Shown: one piece after another, positions 58,101 to 64,000 of the stretch
Layout of the letters: each line of letters opens with the position of its first letter
How positions within the stretch are numbered: the stretch's first letter is position 1
Assembly (NCBI GenBank): GCA_018296165.2
Contig: JACKQL020000025.1
Coordinates: 682,001-746,000 of the forward strand
DNA: 64,000 bases
Source: Termitomyces sp. T153
Taxonomy: Eukaryota; Basidiomycota; Agaricomycetes; Agaricales; Lyophyllaceae
Direction: 5' to 3'
Position numbers and translations under genes: made by a program
Notes under the pieces: generated by a model
Told to the model about the DNA's origin: nothing
Databases searched by the model: none
The model's input: the letters and a program-made list of their open reading frames with translations, nothing else

Positions 58101-58742
58101 AATTCTTGCATGCACCACCTTTGCTGTATTTTGATGTATTGTCTGTCAACATTCATATCATGATAGCGTATGTATATCTGCTGTTGACACATTGAAAACA
58201 TATGTGTATAAGTTAAAGGGTGTGATGTATTACAGTGATAACCACTTCACAAGCAGGTATATAGATAAGAACAATGATGTATGGTACCATGATGGACTGA
58301 CAGGATACCAAATGATCAAATATAATGGACCATTAGATATGTCTGTATCTGGAACTAAGATAGCTACATTGGCTATATATGTACATTTGGACTGAATATA
58401 TTGTATTTTCCCAATTAGACCTCAGACTTGCCGTGCGCTGCAACGGCCATACTCAATGGTTTTCACATAAATCTTCTGGCACTGCACCATGCAAATGATG
58501 ATGAGATGTTCCCCATGAGGAGTTATGAGATGCTTAGGCCTGTCATGGCAGGGGCATTGACAGGATAATCAGCAAGAAATGTAGAGGGAGGGGAGCACAG
58601 TACTTAGTTTGTTGGCAAGGTTTAGGCGAGTGTCCTGCTTCCACTTTTTCTTGAACCAAACAAGTGAAGGCTTATAACTACTATCTGCAGAAAAGCAGAC
58701 TTCTCTGGGTTATAGGCTGTTACTGGGTGCTTTGTGGGGGTT
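55125..58742 (+). mobile_element. AT-rich remnant of a large DNA transposon
   Basis: The stretch has low coding density and shifted frames. At 57989-58100 and 58192-58395 there are recognisable pieces, PCQSCGK...HAPPLLYFDV and YSDNHFTSRYIDKNNDVWYH, resembling the C-terminal ubiquitin-peptidase-like domain that mushroom transposon proteins carry, with the conserved His in HFTSR. Other open pieces (55811-56023, 56735-57019) are helical and motif-less. Imperfect direct repeats occur at about 57626-57700 and 57832-57900. The element is dead; its class cannot be fixed from these pieces, and termini were not found. Confidence 0.45.
57247..57490 (+). repeat. 49-bp tandem repeat followed by pyrimidine tract
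   Basis: A 49-bp unit lies at 57247-57295 and 57296-57344, with a partial third copy at 57345-57363. A C/T-only-rich tract of about 110 bp (57375-57490) follows. Both fall in the transposon remnant. Confidence 0.8.
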
Positions 58743-59876
58743 TGTCATGACCTGTTCCCTGGACCCCCATACATCGCCCAACAAACCCCCGTCCCCCCAG
58801 AACCTCTCCCAATGCTCCATCAAACTTCCCCAGCACTCCACGCCTACTCCGGCTAACTCCGACACATTCTCGGCTAACTCCAATGGCCCCCTGGCCAACT
58901 CCAACATCTTCCCTGCAGCTGCCAGCGCTTCTCCTGGATCTCCTGAGCCCCTGGGACCACTCCCCCACTATGCCTGACCCCATTACATGTCATCGACTTG
59001 ACACCCTGGTTCCTCCGACTTACCTTGGAGTATCACAACAACCTCAGAACGGACCGCATCAACAATTGATCCCATCAACATATTAATGTGGCTCGCCCTC
59101 TGGTAGTAACTGACACCCGTCAACTCCGTCAAGCTCCACCAAGCCCCGCCACCACAGCTGACGTTCCTGGAGCTCTCCAGTAGTCAGTATATAAGACGTA
59201 GAGTAGCTCTTCATACTCTAGTCTTGAGATTACCTGCCTTACCTGATGTGTTTCTGATTGTTTCTTCTCGTGTTTCATGTTCCATGTCTTGTTTTCCTTA
59301 TTCTCAGTCTCCTGGTCTTGTCTTGTCTCTATTCCATTATCATTTCATTATCATTCTGTGTCTCTGCCTGAATCTATTCTCATCCTTGTCTCGTCTCCGT
59401 CTCATTTCATTCGACTCTGTCTCATCTCATTTGATTCCTTCTATCATGTTCAAGTCCTCTCAACCATAACGCCCTCACAAACTCCGCGATTACAATTACA
59501 AACTTCCAACACTCCTTCACCAACTCCAGACCTCACTACATGCTCAGCTCCGAACCCTATCAATCCCCATTGATCCCCCATCAGAACTCCGGCTCTGCTC
59601 CCGTCATTCATGTAGCCTCCGCCTCCTCCGCACCCACAATACTCACATACGGACTTATGCCTGAACCCTGCCAAGCCTGTCCCCCTTCCCCGCAACTCAT
59701 CCTCTACTCCTCCGGACCTCCCCGGACTTGCTCAGATCAATTCCCACTAACTATCTTCACAAGTCCCCAGTGTTTGGAACACCTCCGAGTGCCCAGTTGT
59801 CAGTGCAGGGAATCATGTCCACCTACTAAGGACTCGCCCAGTGTAGCTGAGCCCCCGTGGTCAGCGGAACCTGACA
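58743..59876 (+). repeat. Solo LTR-B with perfect target duplication
   Basis: The 1134-bp sequence starts TGTCATGACC and ends ACCTGACA (TGTCA/TGACA terminal inversion). It is flanked by a perfect 5-bp duplication GGGTT at 58738-58742 and 59877-59881, and no internal region is attached, so it is a solo LTR left by LTR-LTR recombination. A TATA-like GTATATAAG is at 59187-59195. Open frames inside it (58720-58983, 59224-59469, 59540-59896) are not genes. It is the reference copy used to order the LTR-B fragments at 1380-13484. Confidence 0.92.
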
Positions 59877-60235
59877 GGGTTCTCCTGATGCTCTAGAGGG
59901 ATATATCCCACTTGCTTTGGTGAGATCAATTGTGCCAGGAAAGTAGACTCTGAACAAGACAGTTTTTTCATGACCACCCTTGGTCCTTGGCTTAACACTC
60001 AATGATACTCTGGCTTATACTTCTTCTCGGACAAAACCACATGCTTCTTTATGTTCTTGTCCTTGTCCTTGTGCACAGTGTACTTCACCAATAGCATCTT
60101 ATTTTGTGTCTCCACATCACATATCCTCGAGCCATGTGCCCTTGAGATGCTCTGCTAACTTATCTTCTAGAAATGACACCAGACCTCAGATCATTTGGGG
60201 CCACATCTTTGCCTACTAGTTTGGATTCATCTTCA
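59877..60235. other. Host side of solo LTR, no clear gene
   Basis: About 360 bp after the right target duplication. The minus strand has a short Lys-rich segment (HKDKDKNIKKHV) followed by KYKP, but no pol motif, so it is not assigned. The plus frame at 59980 has no motif. Confidence 0.35.
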
Positions 60236-61186
60236 CTATCTTTTGAACCCTTGTTTCACACAAGACACACAATAATGCCACCCATGTTCAATACAATGTA
60301 CATGGCAGAAGTCATGTAAGTCTCTGAAAGCCATGCCCTCATCATTGGCAGGGCTCAATTGAATAATGCCAGCTTGATATGTTTGGATATTGTGCCAAGC
60401 CTTACTTTGACACAAGGGAACCCCTGGCGGGTAGTACTGCCAAGAATTTTCACTCGAGCCATATTCGCTGTGAAAAGTCCCATTGCACATACACTCTATT
60501 CTCCGACCGTAAGTAGTTCCAAGTTACATTTCTAAATCTAAAATCAGAGAAAGCACTCCTGCTCCTAAGTTGATACCAGTTGAATGTCTCTTGTACGAAG
60601 TTCGATCGTTTGCGGATTCAAGGGAAGTTCTGCATTCAACACTGCGCAGTGGTGTCCTTGACAGTGAAAAAGAATGCCTGAAAAGATAATCGCGCTGTTT
60701 GCCTCATATACTACCCCACTTATCCGGCACTGGCCTTGCATCGGAAGGGGTCCCCACAGAGGCCCGTCGAATACCACTCTACGGTTTGGATCAATATTGC
60801 CAAGACTCTGCCACAACGACAGAAACAACCGAAATGCTCCGCAACAAGACTCATTACTAGCACCAAACACCAGCTCATCTTGTGAATGCATTATAACATC
60901 CTTAAGGTTGCACGTCGTTGCGTCCCACATACTCGCCTAGAGGAAGGTAGTGCCACGAGGGCGCCTCAGAAGAGTATGGAATTCCGGCATAGAGTTCGAA
61001 CAGGAGAAAAACATAAAATAATAAGCCGTAAGAAATAGTCTGTGCACTCAAACATTCGCCGCAAATCGGTAGAAAGGAGAACGTCGTTCTGCGTCGTGAT
61101 GATCTGCGTGATGTTAGACAAGAAGTAAACAGCAAGTTAGCAGCAAGAAAGAAACACAATGACGCGAAATACACTCGAAGAGCCAT
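60236..61186 (-). CDS. Possible secreted Cys-containing protein, unresolved model
   Basis: The minus strand starts with MALRVYFASLCFFLAANLLF at 61186, which has the shape of a signal peptide, followed by a short basic stretch and a second hydrophobic segment that may be an unspliced intron read-through. Open segments downstream (60930-60565 and 60490-60236) contain evenly spaced Cys and Trp/Gly-rich motifs (RRVVFDGPLWGPLPMQGQ; NSWQYYPPGVPLCQSKAWHN). I could not find a splice arrangement that joins all three without doubt, and I do not recognise the family. If real it is a mushroom-specific secreted protein. Confidence 0.35.
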
Positions 61187-61378
61187 CGAGCTCTGAAACC
61201 TGAATTAAATCTGCACGCGGAACAAAGGATAATGATTATGATGACAGTGATGCTATGACAAAATGCAAATCCACCCGAGGCCTTGTAGCACAACAAAGGA
61301 ATGCAATGCCCATGTTTGTGGAGTCCCATGAGCCTCCACAATCGAGAATAAAGGGAAAGCCCAAAAGCGTGTTGCATT

Positions 61379-64000
61379 CTACTGCGTTGGCGTTGGCGCT
61401 GGCGTCGGTACTGACACCGGGGGGAAAGCATTCATTATACTCGCTATTGTCGTCGCCACGGGAGTCGTACCTGTACCAGACTGTATGTTTGTCTCCGTAT
61501 GAAGCCCGTCCGGCACTTGAGGACGCGTCCTATCAGCGCTAGTCGCAAGCTGCGGGCGAAATTCCTGCAAGTTCATCAGGCTCGTTTCGATCTGTGATGG
61601 TGCTTGTGTTTGTGTCGCCGGCTGCTGACCAGATGCCGACAGCTCACCGAGCTGTTGCGTCGTTTGGTGTTTGTGCCGTTCTGCCTGAAGGTGGACGTGC
61701 CGAGGATAATGTGAGTTTCCAGAGATATCCCGAGGGGAGTCGGGTACGCCGCCAGCTTCTCGTGCCCGCCTCTCCCGCTCAGATTGGGTAGGATAATAGG
61801 CACCAATAGGCATGGATGAGTCATATTCTTCTGGGAGGGCTGGAATGACAGCAGCATGTCGTCCTCCAAGGGGCCTAATTACCAGAATTGTAAACGGAGA
61901 AAAGTCTGCGTCATGACTTGAGACTTACCCTCCCTCAATGAAGGTTTGCCATACGTAATCCCTTAGCCGGTCAGCATTTGGTAGCTCTTGTATTAGGTGC
62001 TTTATTGTATTCTGCCCGAGGCCAAAAAAGTCGGGTCCAGATACTGAGTTTGAATGTTGTCGGTTACGTATAGCGTTGGCCTGCTTTACGATGCTTGACC
62101 AAGCCCCCGTCGCAGTGCCCGCAATCACAGGCCGACCCGGCACATCCGATGGTACGATCTGGAATTTGGGACCGTCACCACCATCCAGTATAGTGCAGTG
62201 GTAGACGACCTCAATGTTCGGATCGACAGTAGACAGATAACGCCTACGTGGTACTAAGTCATCGAGTCGATCTAAAGAACAAAGAAAATACATACCTCGT
62301 CACTTCATAGCCCACAGGGAAAATATAACGTTCGGTATGGAAGTGTTCTCTCATACAAACATCGCCGAGGCTAATGACTGTCATGATCCCAACATTCAAA
62401 GGGAGCATCGGTTTGCCTCGTCTATCGCGAGGCACCATCGGAATACTGAAGCTTTTGCTGGTGACAGTATGCGCTTTGAGCCGCTTGGGTTTAACTGGAC
62501 GTTGAGGGTCCGGAGACGGCCGTTGTGTATTGGGCTGAGCACCATTCGGGCTTGACGGAAAACCTCCGCTAGGTGCTCCCAAGGGCGTAGTCAAGTAGTA
62601 ATAGGGGTTTCCATATGGTGAGTATGGAGAAGCTCCCGGTGTGATAGGGGTGCCTGGTGCGTAGTACACGGAATATGGGTTCAGCGGCAGAGGCACCCCA
62701 CTGGTATTCAATTTTCCTGGTACCAGGGCCATGTAAGGGTTGTATGATGTAGAGGTAGACGAGCTGGATGATGTTGAGGACGAGGGCATGGTTTGCGACG
62801 TTTTTGAAGGATCTGAAAATGAGGGAGACTGCCCTGGTGACACTGTCTGAGAGTTGACGGCATTTTGGGCAGCGATAGCGGCCTCAGCAACCTTAACTAT
62901 GTTTTCCATAGGCGAGAACTCTTTTGAAGATTGCTCCAGTCCATTAGATGCTGAGCTCACCAAGAAAGGATCGATGTTAGGGTCAGATGGAAGAGTCTCA
63001 TCAGATGCTGGTGGGTTGGGAGTAGAAGATTGTGCCACCAATTGTTCAGTTGAAGAGAATGCAGGTGAAATACCATCTGGTGATGCTACAGATTTTTCTT
63101 GGGTTAAGTTTCCAACAGCAGTTGCGGAGATGGCAAGTGGCTGAGTTTTACCTGCAGGGGAATTAACTGCACGTTTGGCTGCTCCCCGCGTTCTGGGCCC
63201 AGGTCCAGGCTCAGCTCCATCCCCAACAGGCTCATGCTCTGCAGAAATTAGTCGGCTACTTCGACGTGTAGACCGCAAAGGTCCGGGTGCAGGAGCGCGA
63301 GATCTGTTAACAGTGGTTTCGCCTTCTACAGATTCCCTTCCAAGTTGACCGTTCGGATCATTCGGAATTGCAGCCGGACTTGAAGCCAAGCTTGAGCCCT
63401 ATTCATGTCCACGATGTCAGTCATCTCGACGTCATCTCTTGCTGTATTACTCACATTAATGGCCGGAGGTTGATTGGCATCAATCAGCTTTTGAATCGCC
63501 GACGAGGTGTGCGTTGAGGAAGAAAGGCGTGAAGGACTGTTTGGCACCTCTTTTGGAGAGGATGAAGGCACAATCACCGATGAAGAGCTGAAGGAAGAGG
63601 AAACATGGCCTATGTCGCGCTCGGTAAGCTAAGGTCGCGGATGTACACGTGGATTTAAAAAAAGACTTCACCTTGAAGCGAACCTCGATTTCTTGGAGTC
63701 CTATTACGCAAAGTTCGGGCGCCTTTTCCGAAAGACAACTCACTACTGTCGGTTGTTTGGGCATCGTTTCCCGCGCCGTTATCGTGTTCATCTACAGAGT
63801 TCTAGATGGAGGCGTTGCAGATGTCTGTGAATAGCGACGTACATCATCGTATATTTGACCATACCTGCGGCACTACAGCTGAGATGGATTGAAGTAGGGA
63901 AGATCCACTGAGATCGTGGATGCCGGGGTGTTCTTTCTCTAACAAGGAGATCGAATCCTTGATACGACTACGCAAGTGCCTTGTCAACTGAAGCAAACGA
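61379..64000 (-). CDS. FYRN/FYRC-domain nuclear protein, 5' end outside window
   Basis: Six exons are seen, 64000-63865 (open at the window edge), 63791-63672, 63628-63455, 63398-62296, 62243-61929 and 61874-61379; the five complete ones add 735 codons and a stop. The N-terminal exon is helical. A long Ser/Pro/Thr-rich, Gly/Tyr-containing middle follows (YSVYYAPGTPITPGASPYSP), with a basic patch KPKRLKAHTV. The FYRN module is LPLNVGIMTVISLGDV and HTERYIFPVGYEVTRRYLST; FYRC follows with YHCTILDGGDGPKF and GTATGAWSSIVKQAN. FYRN/FYRC pairs occur in chromatin proteins such as TBRG1 and trithorax-type methyltransferases. Fungal forms like this lack the SET domain. A role in chromatin is inferred from the family only. 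Confidence 0.86.

Noticed and set aside
59980..60219. 79-codon frame after the solo LTR
   Set aside because: Ser/Cys-rich low-complexity reading with no motif or splice support.
1..64000. tRNA, rRNA or CRISPR array
   Set aside because: No cloverleaf-like GGTTCRA blocks with matching stems, rRNA-like sequence or regularly spaced repeats were seen by eye.

Overview
The window reads as genomic DNA of an Agaricomycete (mushroom-forming basidiomycete). The genes are split by many introns of about 45-65 bp with GT..AG ends, they are closely packed on both strands, and several families are typical of that class: a DUF6533-type seven-helix protein, MYND-finger proteins, F-box proteins, a DUF2235 hydrolase, an FYRN/FYRC protein and small secreted proteins. 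I see no rRNA, tRNA or CRISPR. Gene models were spliced by eye and checked for reading-frame closure; exon coordinates are in the entries.

1-14.9 kb is a nested transposon island. It holds the 3' part of a broken Tc1-like element (1-1132). Next comes a structure bounded by a perfect 5-bp target duplication (GTTGC, 1375-1379 and 13485-13489). I interpret it as one solo LTR ('LTR-B', minus strand) into which a complete Ty3/Gypsy element ('A') inserted, followed by inversion of about 10.6 kb (2513 to about 13127). Element A has LTRs at 3146-4103 (+) and 1535-2512 (-), gag-pol on the plus strand, and a cluster of antisense reading frames between pol and the 3' LTR. A third LTR remnant ('C') lies at about 13.8 kb.

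15-21.9 kb is a host gene block: an MFS transporter (+), a Rid-family protein (-) and two secreted proteins (-). 22.2-25.4 kb has a chimeric pseudogene (F-box fragment plus a truncated inverted copy of the neighbouring kinase gene), then an aminoglycoside-phosphotransferase-like (AIM9-like) gene (-). 26.2-30.0 kb is an AVL9-like DENN protein (+), a membrane-trafficking factor. 31.1-34.9 kb has a decayed MYND gene (-) and a DUF2235 hydrolase (+). 36.2-37.9 kb is a MAP kinase kinase (+), followed by a possible 62-aa protein.

38.9-44.8 kb is one very large minus-strand gene that joins an N-terminal SH3 domain to a C-terminal TBC (RabGAP) domain. 44.8-47.5 kb is largely degenerate. 47.5-55.1 kb has a MYND protein, NAD(P)H-hydrate epimerase, an F-box protein interrupted by a single TGA, and a DUF6533-like membrane protein. 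55.1-58.7 kb is AT-rich transposon debris. 58.7-59.9 kb is an intact solo LTR-B with a perfect GGGTT target duplication, which served as the reference for decoding the first island. 60.2-61.2 kb may hold a secreted Cys-rich protein. 61.4-64 kb is an FYRN/FYRC nuclear protein (-) whose 5' end is outside the window.

The genes do not form one pathway. The trafficking genes (AVL9, SH3-TBC) and the signalling gene (MAPKK) are ordinary housekeeping neighbours. The most unusual content is the rearranged nested retrotransposon with its antisense frames, the SH3-TBC architecture, and several young gene-fragment duplications.
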